A stretch of DNA of 64,000 nucleotides from positions 1,984,001 through 2,048,000 of the forward strand of contig NZ_CP037954.1 in assembly GCF_004359195.1 (NCBI RefSeq). The letters are read 5' to 3'. The notes under the pieces were generated by a model, which saw nothing but the letters and a program-made list of their open reading frames with translations, was not told the DNA's origin and made no database searches. Within the stretch, counting starts at the first letter, position 1. Each line of letters begins with the position of its first letter. Shown piece after piece: positions 1-7,984 of the stretch. Position numbers and translations under genes: made by a program. This stretch comes from Chryseobacterium salivictor (lineage in GTDB: Bacteria > Bacteroidota > Bacteroidia > Flavobacteriales > Weeksellaceae).

Positions 1-1182
1 CTCTCTGGCGTAAGTCGGTTCTCTACCGTTTGGATGAGTCATTTCGACGAAGTGGAAACACTTCCGGAAGGTTTTGTAATCAACGGAATGACCGATGTGA
101 TTTCTGCAATTTCAAACGAAGCGAAGAAAATCTATTGTGTGCAATTTCACCCCGAAGTTTCTCATACCGAAGAAGGTACCAGAATGATGGAGAACTTTGT
201 TTTCAATATTTGTAAATCACCAAAAAACTGGAAGCTGACCAATTATATCGACACAACTATTGCGGAAATTAAAGAAAAAGTCGGTGATCAAAAAGTAATT
301 CTCGGACTTTCCGGTGGGGTAGATTCTTCTGTGGCAGCCGTTTTAATCCATAAAGCGATTGGCGATCAGTTGCAATGTATCTTCGTTGATACGGGACTTT
401 TAAGAAAAGATGAAGGCAAAAAAGTAATGGAAAATTACGGCGAGCATTTCAATTTAAAGATTAAAATGATTGATGCTTCAGAAAGATTCCTGTCTAAATT
501 GAAAGGCGTTTCAGATCCCGAACAAAAACGAAAAGTAATCGGTAACGAATTTGTCGCGGTTTTTGATGAAGAATCACATAAAATTGAAGGAGCGAAGTTT
601 CTGGCCCAGGGAACGATTTATCCGGATGTCATCGAAAGCCAGAGTGTAAAAGGACCGTCTTCTGTAATTAAATCTCACCATAATGTCGGCGGGCTTCCCG
701 AAGAAATGGATTTTGAATTGCTTGAACCTTTGCGCGAACTCTTCAAAGATGAGGTTCGTAAAGTAGGCGAGGAGCTCGGTATCCCTCATCATTTGGTTCA
801 CCGTCATCCTTTTCCAGGCCCCGGATTGGGAATCAGAATTTTAGGCGAAGTGGATGAAGATAAAGTAAGAATTCTTCAGGAAGCTGATGATATTTTTATC
901 GGGGAATTATACAAGGATGATTTATACGATAAAGTTTCCCAGGCATTTGTAGTTTTACTTCCTGTAAAATCTGTCGGAGTAATGGGCGACGAAAGAACTT
1001 ACGAATATACCGCGGTTGTTCGTTCTGCCAATACCACCGATTTTATGACCGCAACCTGGAGCAGACTTCCGTACGAATTTTTGGATACCATTTCCAATAG
1101 AATTATCAATGAAGTTCGTGGGATAAACCGCGTTGCTTACGATATTTCAAGCAAACCACCAGCGACGATCGAGTGGGAGTAA
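1..1182 (+). CDS. guaA: GMP synthase (glutamine-hydrolysing), 3' part
   Basis: This is the C-terminal part of GMP synthase, which aminates XMP to GMP using glutamine and ATP in the cytoplasm. The reading frame is open from base 1, so the start lies outside the window. Visible parts are the end of the class I glutamine amidotransferase domain ([12 protein letters not shown], holding the catalytic His and Glu), the ATP pyrophosphatase P-loop ([11 protein letters not shown]), and the dimerisation domain ending in the family-typical PPATIEWE. No frameshift or missing motif is seen. The next gene starts 92 bases downstream on the same strand. Confidence 0.97.
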   Translation, partial: LSGVSRFSTVWMSHFDEVETLPEGFVINGMTDVISAISNEAKKIYCVQFHPEVSHTEEGTRMMENFVFNICKSPKNWKLTNYIDTTIAEIKEKVGDQKVILGLSGGVDSSVAAVLIHKAIGDQLQCIFVDTGLLRKDEGKKVMENYGEHFNLKIKMIDASERFLSKLKGVSDPEQKRKVIGNEFVAVFDEESHKIEGAKFLAQGTIYPDVIESQSVKGPSSVIKSHHNVGGLPEEMDFELLEPLRELFKDEVRKVGEELGIPHHLVHRHPFPGPGLGIRILGEVDEDKVRILQEADDIFIGELYKDDLYDKVSQAFVVLLPVKSVGVMGDERTYEYTAVVRSANTTDFMTATWSRLPYEFLDTISNRIINEVRGINRVAYDISSKPPATIEWE

Positions 1183-1274
1183 TTTGACAATTTTACTGAA
1201 ATAATATCGTATAACTATTCCCCTTTTTTTAATAATTGGGGAATACTTTTTGAAAGTAATTGTAAAACATTTTT

Positions 1275-2921
1275 ATGTTCGATAAACAGCAAAGAAAATT
1301 GAGGCGATCCGCAAAATTAATTTCTATTTTTAGCAAATATGGGTTCAAAGATATTTTAGCCAGAATGAATCTTGCGAAAAACAATGAACCTTCTGTCGAT
1401 GAAAATGAAATCGTGCTGACCAATTCCGTTTATGAAAGAATAAGAATGGCTTTGGAGGAATTGGGACCTACTTTTGTGAAATTGGGTCAAACGTTTTCTA
1501 GCCGCGAAGATTTGTTGCCTCCCGAACTAATTGTAGAATTGCAGAAACTTCAGGACAAAGTCGAAGAAGTCGATCTGAATCTGGAAGAGATTTTAGAACT
1601 TGAATTCAATATTTCACCGGACGAATATTTTCGGGAAATTCAGAAAAAACCTATGGCCACGGCCTCGATTGCGCAAGTCTATAAAGCGGTTTTAAATGAC
1701 GGTTCAGAAGTAATTTTAAAAGTTAAAAAGCCAAATGTTCAGGAAAATATTCAGGATGATCTATTGCTGATTCACGATTTGATAAAAGTAATTACAACCT
1801 ATTCCGACATTGGAGCGAGACTCAATTTAAAGAGCGCCATTTCTACCTTCGAAAAATCTTTGTTGGAAGAAATTTCTTTAACCAATGAAAAGAATAATAT
1901 CCAACAGTTTGCGCTCAATTTTAAAAATAATAAAGAAACGTATGTCCCGAAAATTTATGAGGAGTTTTGCAGTAACAATATCCTCTGCATGGAATTTATT
2001 GATGGAATAAAGATCACCAATAAACAAGAGCTTTTAGAGAATGGAATTGATCCGGTGAAAATTTCGGAAGTTGGTTTGCGCGTCTTTGTTTCCCAGATTT
2101 TAGATTACGGATTTTTTCACGCCGATGCTCATGCGGGCAATGTTTTGGTGAAGAAAGACGGTAAAATAGTTTTCATTGATTTCGGTGCCGTCGGAAAAAT
2201 CCAGCCCAATGATAAAGAAATTCTGGAACAATTAATTGTGGCTTTTGTGTCGAAGAATGCCGCGAAGATTGTTAAATATTTGAAAAAAATGGCGGTGAGT
2301 TATGAGATTCCGGATGACAAAGCTTTTCAAAACGATGTGGAAGAGGTTCTCAATTTTGTACACAGCGGTTCTCTGAAAAACATTGATGTTCCGAAACTGG
2401 TCGGTAGAATGATCCATACGTTAAAGAATAACCGAATCAATATGCCGGATTATTTATACCTGCTTTTGAAAGGGATTAGTTTAATAGAAGGAGTTGGCAG
2501 AAGCATTAATCCGGATTTAGATATTGTAAAGAGCCTGAAACCTTTTACTAAAAAAATAATTTTTAATAAAATCTCACCGAAAAAACTCGTGAAATCCGGC
2601 TCTGAGAAACTCTTGGAGCTCAGTGAAAATTTAGAAGAAATCCCAAAAGAATTGCGCTCACTTCTCCAAAAGTTAGATGAAAATAAATTTACCATTACCA
2701 GCGAAATTAAAAATATTGACAAAACGCATCAACTCATAAAATCCAGTATTGTCAATCTTATTTTAGCCATGATATTGTGTGCCAATATAATTGCTGCGGC
2801 GATTCTCTGGAATTCAGAAAGTGCTTATAATATTGGAGATATCCCGCTTTTGATTATCTTGAACTCTGTACTTTCAGTTGTTCTAATGATTGTCATTTTT
2901 TTAAGATTACTAAAAAGATAG
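1275..2921 (+). CDS. UbiB/ABC1/AarF-family atypical kinase
   Basis: A 548-residue member of the UbiB/ABC1 (AarF) atypical kinase family, whose bacterial members support isoprenoid quinone synthesis or membrane lipid homeostasis. Visible motifs are the family KxGQ element (KLGQ, residues 69-72), the alanine-rich loop (ATASIAQVYKA, about 129-139), the lysine in VILKVKKP (about 149), the catalytic-type HADAHAGNVLV, and the metal-binding FIDFGAVG. Two hydrophobic segments at about 490-545 should anchor the protein in the inner membrane, as is common in the family. It stands alone, so no quinone operon supports a specific name. The substrate is unknown. Confidence 0.85.
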   Translation: MFDKQQRKLRRSAKLISIFSKYGFKDILARMNLAKNNEPSVDENEIVLTNSVYERIRMALEELGPTFVKLGQTFSSREDLLPPELIVELQKLQDKVEEVDLNLEEILELEFNISPDEYFREIQKKPMATASIAQVYKAVLNDGSEVILKVKKPNVQENIQDDLLLIHDLIKVITTYSDIGARLNLKSAISTFEKSLLEEISLTNEKNNIQQFALNFKNNKETYVPKIYEEFCSNNILCMEFIDGIKITNKQELLENGIDPVKISEVGLRVFVSQILDYGFFHADAHAGNVLVKKDGKIVFIDFGAVGKIQPNDKEILEQLIVAFVSKNAAKIVKYLKKMAVSYEIPDDKAFQNDVEEVLNFVHSGSLKNIDVPKLVGRMIHTLKNNRINMPDYLYLLLKGISLIEGVGRSINPDLDIVKSLKPFTKKIIFNKISPKKLVKSGSEKLLELSENLEEIPKELRSLLQKLDENKFTITSEIKNIDKTHQLIKSSIVNLILAMILCANIIAAAILWNSESAYNIGDIPLLIILNSVLSVVLMIVIFLRLLKR

Positions 2922-3280
2922 TTTTTAGAGTGAAAAAAACTTTTTAATCTGTTTTATTCTACTAAATATTAAAATAAAAAAGACTTAAGTCAGATAAAAA
3001 AACACAAAGAAAACATAAGAACACCCAATTTTTTATTTTAAAACTTTTATGCATATCCGTAATTAGTAATATTGTTAAAACTTCTTCTCCCTTGCTAAAT
3101 GAAACGCCTTTGTGAATCTTAAAAACACAAGTAAAACAGAAGGTATGTAAATAAAATCTTTGCGGACTTTGTGTTAAAACTTTGCATTATGATTGAGAGC
3201 AGACATATATAAAAATTTTTAATGCTTTATAAAAAAAATTAGATATATTCTAATCCTCTCAAAAAAACTATCTTTGCAAA
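2922..3280. other. AT-rich intergenic region with degenerate CTTTG repeats
   Basis: No gene is seen in this stretch. It is very AT-rich and holds a motif of the form CTTTGCGGACTTTGTG at about 3159-3174, with a weaker copy near 3106. Related text recurs at about 4804-4830 and 6104-6120. The right end carries the helicase promoter. No clear intrinsic terminator for the UbiB-like gene was found. Confidence 0.5.
3269..3276 (+). promoter_or_regulatory. Promoter -7 box (TATCTTTG) of the helicase gene
   Basis: This matches the Bacteroidota -7 consensus TAnnTTTG exactly. Only four bases separate it from the ATG at 3281, so transcription should begin at or next to the start codon and leave little or no leader. 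No good -33 TTTG is visible about 20 nt upstream. Confidence 0.6.
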
Positions 3281-4633
3281 ATGGAAAAAATGACCTTTGC
3301 CGATTTCGATCTTCCCGAAAAAATTCTTGATGTTTTAGCGGATTCTAATTTATTTGAACCGACACCGATTCAACAGAAAACCCTGAGCCCGATTCTTTCA
3401 GGACGGGACGTGATGGGAATTGCGCAAACCGGGACCGGAAAAACTTTGGCATATCTCCTTCCGGTTCTTAAAACCTGGAAATATAATAAAACAGGCAACC
3501 CAACAGTGCTTATTCTTGTTCCAACCCGTGAACTGGTCGTTCAGGTTGCAGGAATTGTCGAACATTTAACCCAAAATATTACCGCCAGGGTCATCGGGAT
3601 TTATGGTGGAAAAAATATTAAAACTCAAAAATTACTTTTTGCAGACGGTTGCGATATCCTCGTAGGAACGCCCGGAAGAGTAATGGATTTGGCGATTGAT
3701 AATGCTATTTCTTTGAAAGAAGTTCAGAAATTGATCATCGATGAATTTGATGAAATGCTGAATCTTGGTTTCAAAGCGCAGTTGACACACATTTTCCAGA
3801 TGATGAAAGATAAAAGACAGAATATTCTTTTTTCTGCGACCATGACCGAAGCAGTAGATGCTTTGCTCTACGAATATTTTTCCGGTCCGATGGAAATTTC
3901 ATTGGCGAAATCAGGAACGCCGCTGGAGAAAATTGAACAGATTGGTTATAAAGTGGAAAACTTTAATACCAAAATCAATTTGCTGCAACATCTTTTACAA
4001 ACAGATAAAGACTTTTCGAAAGTTCTTATTTTCTGTAATAATAAGAAGCATGCCGATTTACTTTATACCAAAATCGAAGAACTTTTCCCGGATCAGTTCG
4101 ATGTAATTCACTCTAATAAATCACAGAATTACCGTTTGAATGCGATGAAAAGTTTCGAATCCCAGGAAGTCCGCGGATTGATTACTACCGATATTATGGC
4201 GCGTGGTTTAGATATTTCAGATATTACCCACGTTATTAATTTTGAAATTCCAGAAGTTCCAGAGCAGTATATCCACAGAATTGGTAGAACCGGTCGTGCA
4301 GATAAAAATGGTATTGCTGTTTCTTTTGTGACTAAAAATGAAGACAGCCACTTATTAGATATAGAAATTTTAATGGATAAAGCGGTAATCATCAAAGATT
4401 TTCCGGCTGAAGTTAAAATCAATCCGGTGAAAATCGCTTCTGAAAAAGATGAAGTGGTGATGAAAAATGCCCATACGGTAAAGCTGGAAGATGGTGGTGG
4501 CGCATTTCACGAGAAGAAAGACAAAAACAAAAAAGAAAACTGGGGTGGTCCTCATGCCAGAAAGATTCCGAAAAAAATTGGAGCCAACCGAGCACAGGAA
4601 AAAGCAAAATCAAAAGCGAAAAAAAAGAAATAA
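3281..4633 (+). CDS. DEAD-box RNA helicase with DEFD motif II
   Basis: A 450-residue ATP-dependent RNA helicase that probably remodels rRNA or mRNA structure in the cytoplasm. Visible motifs in order: Q motif (PTPIQ, 28-32), motif I AQTGTGKT (48-55), Ia PTRELV, TPGRVMDL, motif II DEFD (154-157), motif III SAT (185-187), LIFCNNKK, TTDIMARGLD and HRIGRTGR. Motif II has Phe where the family normally has Ala (DEAD); I checked the codons. The acidic residues that bind Mg-ATP are kept. The last 50 residues are Lys-rich and likely bind RNA. A strong hairpin with a T tract follows, and the gene is monocistronic. Confidence 0.93.
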   Translation: MEKMTFADFDLPEKILDVLADSNLFEPTPIQQKTLSPILSGRDVMGIAQTGTGKTLAYLLPVLKTWKYNKTGNPTVLILVPTRELVVQVAGIVEHLTQNITARVIGIYGGKNIKTQKLLFADGCDILVGTPGRVMDLAIDNAISLKEVQKLIIDEFDEMLNLGFKAQLTHIFQMMKDKRQNILFSATMTEAVDALLYEYFSGPMEISLAKSGTPLEKIEQIGYKVENFNTKINLLQHLLQTDKDFSKVLIFCNNKKHADLLYTKIEELFPDQFDVIHSNKSQNYRLNAMKSFESQEVRGLITTDIMARGLDISDITHVINFEIPEVPEQYIHRIGRTGRADKNGIAVSFVTKNEDSHLLDIEILMDKAVIIKDFPAEVKINPVKIASEKDEVVMKNAHTVKLEDGGGAFHEKKDKNKKENWGGPHARKIPKKIGANRAQEKAKSKAKKKK

Positions 4634-4665
4634 TCCTTTAAAAATTTATTTTTAAAAACTTAGCA

Positions 4666-4696
4666 CCGGTTTAAAAATGATAAATCTTTAAACCGG
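4666..4696. other. 10-bp inverted repeat after the helicase gene
   Basis: CCGGTTTAAA at 4666-4675 pairs perfectly with TTTAAACCGG at 4687-4696 around an 11-nt loop. No T tract follows, so it is probably not the terminator itself, which lies 45 bases further on. It could stabilise the mRNA 3' end. Confidence 0.45.
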
Positions 4697-4740
4697 ATGT
4701 CATAAAAGAAAATCCCAAAAAGGACAGTCTCCAAAAGAGC

Positions 4741-4776
4741 AAAAAAGGAAACTTCTTAGGATAGTTTCCTTTTTTG
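4741..4776 (+). terminator. Terminator of the helicase gene
   Basis: AAAAAAGGAAACT at 4741-4753 pairs with AGTTTCCTTTTTT at 4763-4775 around a nine-base loop and runs into a T-rich tail. Confidence 0.85.
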
Positions 4777-4854
4777 ATCTTTTGAAAGATTTAAAAAAAT
4801 ATCACTTTTGTGCCTTTTGTGGTTTTTAAAGCAAATCTACTGGCTCTTAAGCAT

Positions 4855-4884
4855 AAAAAAAGCAACCCGAATTCGAGTTGCTTT
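4855..4884 (-). terminator. Terminator of rpsO
   Basis: Read on the minus strand, AAAGCAAC and GTTGCTTT form an eight-base stem (4859-4866 with 4877-4884). The stem runs into seven T residues (the A run at 4855-4861), 20 bases past the rpsO stop codon. Confidence 0.85.
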
Positions 4885-4903
4885 AATTTTGTCTGGAAAA
4901 TGA

Positions 4904-5173
4904 TTATTTTCTTAAACCAAGTTCTGCAATAATAGCTCTGTAACGATTAATATCTTTTTTCTTAAGATAATCTAAAAGTGCTTTTCTTTTTCCTACTAAA
5001 AGTACTAAAGAACGCTCTGTTGCGTAGTCTTTGTGGTTTCTTTTCAGGTGACCTGAAAGGTGGTTAATTCTGTAAGTAAAAAGGGCAACCTGTCCCTCTG
5101 CGCTTCCAGTGTCTGTGTCAGACTTTCCATGTTTTCCGAAGATTTCTTTCTTCTTGTCAGTTGTTAAGTACAT
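4904..5173 (-). CDS. rpsO: 30S ribosomal protein S15
   Basis: An 89-residue protein of normal S15 length, with the family pattern TGSAEGQVALFTYRINHLSGHLK near the middle and a C-terminal RYRAIIAELGLRK. S15 binds the central domain of 16S rRNA early in 30S assembly. It is a single-gene unit with its own promoter (box 5210-5217) and terminator (4855-4884). In other bacteria rpsO is autoregulated through its leader; the roughly 35-nt leader here is too short for me to claim that. Confidence 0.97.
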   Translation of the reverse strand: MYLTTDKKKEIFGKHGKSDTDTGSAEGQVALFTYRINHLSGHLKRNHKDYATERSLVLLVGKRKALLDYLKKKDINRYRAIIAELGLRK

Positions 5174-5209
5174 TCCAATATTGTTTTAATGATTATTATG
5201 TAACGGGTG

Positions 5210-5217
5210 CAAAAGTA
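5210..5217 (-). promoter_or_regulatory. Promoter -7 box (TACTTTTG) of rpsO
   Basis: On the minus strand this matches TAnnTTTG and lies 36 bases before the rpsO ATG, leaving a short ordinary leader. Confidence 0.6.
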
Positions 5218-5302
5218 CAACTAATTATTTAATCTTGAAAGCATTATCGCTTTTGTAAATCAGAAATTTAATAACAAATGTTAAATAAATCTTAAAATTC
5301 TA

Positions 5303-5333
5303 TTGTCTATATGATTGGATGGCAGTATCTTTG
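5303..5333 (+). promoter_or_regulatory. Promoter (TTG, 20 nt, TATCTTTG) that sets the start at 5347
   Basis: TTG at 5303-5305, a 20-nt spacer and TATCTTTG at 5326-5333 match the Bacteroidota sigma-A pattern. Transcription should begin near 5338, downstream of the in-frame ATG at 5311. The ATG at 5347 is therefore the usable start. Confidence 0.65.
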
Positions 5334-5346
5334 CAGTACAAAACAC

Positions 5347-5958
5347 ATGAAAAATCTTTACTTAATTAAAACACATTTTACAGTCTTCTTACTGTTAACT
5401 TCTTGCTGTGTAGTTTCTGCCCAGATTGGTTTGTTGAGTAGAGATACCAAAATTCATCAGATACTTTATTTCAATCCTGAAGTTTTCCCTGATATTGAAG
5501 AAATAAAAGAACCTACTTATTCCGCTTTTTTCTCAGCACTGTCTGATCAGTTAAGTTCTTCTAAAAACAACAAATTGCTTCGGGTAGATTATAATATTCC
5601 TTATGACGATGCAGAAACAAAGCTCATTAGTGAATTTTGTGAAAATAATAATGCCCAATATGCGGTAGTTCCGAAAGTAAAATATTTTAAAGTAGGATTT
5701 GGGAAGTATGTTTTTTCTAATCAGGTGATTGTAAGCATGAAAATTTACAGTTCGACTGGTGAATTACTCGCAGAGACTTCTTATGATACCTACAGAAAGA
5801 ACGGTCGACTTCTGGGTTCTGCAGAAAATTCCATCAAAATAGGAACCACCGGTGCCCTAAAAAATATCAATAAAATTCTTCGTAAAAAGTACCGTTCGAC
5901 AGCAAACGCTTCAACCGAATTCGACATTTTCCCGGAGAATCAGTTTTCTTATAATTAA
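5347..5958 (+). CDS. Secreted protein of unknown function
   Basis: A 203-residue protein I do not recognise. I chose the ATG at 5347 rather than the in-frame ATG at 5311 for two reasons: the promoter -7 box lies between them, and the chosen start gives a clean signal peptide (basic N-terminus, hydrophobic core, cleavage probably after CCVVSAQ). The mature protein shows no known catalytic motif. It has a central stretch (KYVFSNQVIVSMKIYSSTGE) resembling beta strands and a Lys/Arg-rich segment near residue 180. It is likely periplasmic or outer-membrane associated. It has no operon partners. Confidence 0.7.
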   Translation: MKNLYLIKTHFTVFLLLTSCCVVSAQIGLLSRDTKIHQILYFNPEVFPDIEEIKEPTYSAFFSALSDQLSSSKNNKLLRVDYNIPYDDAETKLISEFCENNNAQYAVVPKVKYFKVGFGKYVFSNQVIVSMKIYSSTGELLAETSYDTYRKNGRLLGSAENSIKIGTTGALKNINKILRKKYRSTANASTEFDIFPENQFSYN

Positions 5959-6416
5959 AAATTGGGCTCTTGATTTTGTACGGAAAATTAAATTTTGAGC
6001 TAAATATTTTTTTTAAATTTAAAATTACAGACAAACGCAGGACATAAAATTTCCTGTAAAATTCTACTTAAAACGCAAATTCGGTTTCGCTGATCGGAAA
6101 TTTTGTGGTTTAAAACTTTAAATCCTTCTCCTTTTTTAAACATTTAACGCATTTAGAATATTAAAATCCCCATTTGGAATTGGTGAGCCAATTTTTTTGG
6201 TCTTTTGAAATTCTTAAAAAACATTTGAGCTTTTTCCTCAAAAAATACTTTCTGTATAATATTGGTAAATAGTGTTTTATCCGATGCAAATGGATACAAA
6301 CGATAGTAAGCGGTTCCGTACCGACTAATTTTTGAAAGCTTGTGAACCTTTGCAGTAGAGATTCGGGAAAGACAGTGAGACTCGTTTCTAATGTTTAATT
6401 ATATAAATCTAATGCC
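5959..6416. other. Intergenic region upstream of ssb, with an ATG-less open frame
   Basis: No normal gene is seen. On the minus strand, 6153-6398 is open for 81 codons without an ATG near its beginning and reads like protein (for example KLSKISRYGTAYYRLYPFA and TLFTNIIQKVFFEEKAQMF). It may be a gene remnant or part of a dispersed element. A weak promoter-like AACCTTTG lies at 6345-6352 on the plus strand. Confidence 0.4.
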
Positions 6417-6746
6417 ATGTCACTAAGAAACAAAATTACCCTAGTGGGTAGAACAGGAAAAGACGTAGAAATTGTACAATTTGAAAACGGAAAGTTGGCC
6501 AGAGTAAGTTTGGCAACTACCGATCATTACACCAATGCCATGGGTGAAAAAGTAGAAGAAACACAATGGCACAACTTGGTCTGCAGCGGAAAAACAGCAG
6601 ATATTATGGAAAAATACGTCGAAAAAGGAAAGGAAATCGCCGTGGAAGGAAAAATCGTATACCGAAACTATGATGATAAAGATGGTCAGAAACGCTACAT
6701 TACGGAAGTTCGGGTTTTAGAACTTTTGCTTTTGAGCAGTAGATAG
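6417..6746 (+). CDS. ssb: Short single-stranded DNA-binding protein without acidic tail
   Basis: A 109-residue OB-fold SSB. Family features are LVGRTGKDVEI near residue 10, VEETQWHNLVCSGKTADI in the middle, and the GKEIAVEGKIVYRNY strand-loop. It ends at VRVLELLLLSSR and lacks both the flexible linker and the acidic tip (typically DDDIPF) that recruits repair and replication proteins. No acidic tail is encoded in the other frames before the terminator, so this is not a simple frameshift. It is probably a paralogue of the housekeeping SSB, as tail-less short SSBs are common in Bacteroidota. The HRDC-domain gene lies 90 bases downstream but beyond a strong terminator. Confidence 0.9.
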   Translation: MSLRNKITLVGRTGKDVEIVQFENGKLARVSLATTDHYTNAMGEKVEETQWHNLVCSGKTADIMEKYVEKGKEIAVEGKIVYRNYDDKDGQKRYITEVRVLELLLLSSR

Positions 6747-6747
6747 A

Positions 6748-6806
6748 AGGGATAAGCAAAACCGGATTTCCCCCATGAAATCTGGAAATCCGGCTTGCTT
6801 TCCCTT
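6748..6806 (+). terminator. Long hairpin terminator after ssb
   Basis: AAGGGA (6748-6753), AAGCAA and CCGGATTTCC (6762-6771) pair in order with GGAAATCCGG (6784-6793), TTGCTT and TCCCTT (6801-6806). A T-rich tail follows. Confidence 0.8.
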
Positions 6807-6835
6807 TTGAAAATTAATATTAAAAACACAATACC

Positions 6836-7285
6836 ATGAAAATTCAAATATTTAAAATCAGATTATCAGATGAATTCATTTACAATGATCAAAAAAGGCT
6901 CGACCGTTTTCTCCAGCAAAACACCATTCTGAAGTACGAAACCGCTTTTGTAAAAGACGAAGAAAGTTATTGGTCTGTTGTTCTTTATTTCGAAGAATTG
7001 GAATTGCAGATCAATGAACCGAAATCTGAAAAATACAGTGTAGAAAAGGAAGTAGAGCTCTCCATATATGAAATAAAAATTCTCGACTCGCTCAAATTAT
7101 GGCGGTCGGAAAAAGCAAAAGATCAAAAACTGCCGGTTTATTTTATCGCAACCAATAAAGAACTCTTCTCAATTGCGAAATACAAGCCTGCCAAAAAAGA
7201 AGAGTTGCTCGAAATCAAAGGTTTCGGTAAACATAAAATCGAAAACTACGGCCAGGAAATTATTGAGATTTTAGAAACCGTTTAA
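6836..7285 (+). CDS. HRDC-domain protein
   Basis: A 149-residue protein. The C-terminal half (about 80-149) matches the HRDC fold found at the end of RecQ helicases and RNase D: LKLWRSEKAKDQKLPVYFIA, followed by LLEIKGFGKHKIENYGQEII. HRDC domains bind nucleic acid. No helicase or nuclease domain is attached. The N-terminal 75 residues have no motif I recognise and may be a family-specific beta domain. The nucleic-acid link with the neighbouring ssb is suggestive, but a terminator separates the two genes. The exact role is unknown. Confidence 0.8.
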   Translation: MKIQIFKIRLSDEFIYNDQKRLDRFLQQNTILKYETAFVKDEESYWSVVLYFEELELQINEPKSEKYSVEKEVELSIYEIKILDSLKLWRSEKAKDQKLPVYFIATNKELFSIAKYKPAKKEELLEIKGFGKHKIENYGQEIIEILETV

Positions 7286-7308
7286 AAACACAAAAACTAT
7301 ATATTTTC

Positions 7309-7339
7309 AAAAACCGGAGAAATTTTCTTCGGTTTTTTT
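7309..7339 (+). terminator. Terminator of the HRDC gene
   Basis: AAAACCG at 7309-7315 pairs with CGGTTTT starting at 7330 through an A/T-rich inner stem, followed by a run of T. Confidence 0.75.
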
Positions 7340-7410
7340 GATTTGTAAATTCCTCAGATCGAGACTCTTTTTTAGGGTACTAAATCAGCAAGTTTTATTA
7401 AATTTATAAA

Positions 7411-7893
7411 ATGGAAACAATTATTAGAAAAATTCAGAAATCAGATAATGGCGCTTTGGCAATAATAATACGAAGTTGCTTTCATGATTTTGAAGTTCCT
7501 ACACCGGGAACTGTTTATGAAGATGCAGCGACAGATCATTTATACGAGTTGTTCAGCAAAGAAAACTCAGCATTGTTTGTCGCAGAATTAGACGGCAAAT
7601 TATGCGGTTGTTGCGGGATTTTCCCTACCGAAGGTTTATCGGAAAAATGTGGTGAACTCGTTAAGTTTTATATCCATCAAGATTGTCGTGGAAAAGGATT
7701 GGGCAAAAAATTAATGGAAAAAAGTATTGAGTTTGCAAAAAAATCGGGTTATCAATCCATTTATATTGAAAGTTTACCCGAATTTTCTACCGCAGTTTCC
7801 ATCTACGAAAAGCAGGGTTTCACTTACTTAGAAAAACCATTGGGCAATTCGGGACATAGCGGCTGCAACCTTTGGATGATCAAGCATTTTTAG
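7411..7893 (+). CDS. GNAT-family N-acetyltransferase
   Basis: A 160-residue GNAT acetyltransferase. The acetyl-CoA pyrophosphate-binding motif A is clear (CRGKGLGKKLMEKSIEFAKKSGY, about 91-113), preceded by the beta-4 strand GELVKFYIHQD and followed by the C-terminal YEKQGFTYLEK. The acceptor substrate cannot be told from sequence. The gene has no close partner, and the hisS promoter begins right after its stop. Confidence 0.85.
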   Translation: METIIRKIQKSDNGALAIIIRSCFHDFEVPTPGTVYEDAATDHLYELFSKENSALFVAELDGKLCGCCGIFPTEGLSEKCGELVKFYIHQDCRGKGLGKKLMEKSIEFAKKSGYQSIYIESLPEFSTAVSIYEKQGFTYLEKPLGNSGHSGCNLWMIKHF

Positions 7894-7914
7894 GGATTTA
7901 GATTAATATTTCCG

Positions 7915-7922
7915 TATTTTTG
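7915..7922 (+). promoter_or_regulatory. Promoter -7 box (TATTTTTG) of hisS
   Basis: An exact TAnnTTTG match 62 bases before the hisS ATG. No good -33 element is seen. Confidence 0.5.
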
Positions 7923-7984
7923 CAGACTGATGCAAGTATATTGCCAGCATAATTAATCACCACCTATTATTCATTACGATACCT

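Noticed and set aside
5311..5346. Upstream ATG at 5311 as the start of the secreted protein
   Set aside because: The promoter -7 box lies between 5311 and 5347, and the longer start would place a non-signal-like stretch before the signal peptide.
6740..6810. Frameshift hiding an acidic SSB tail
   Set aside because: None of the frames after the stop encodes an acidic tail before the strong terminator hairpin, so the short form appears real.
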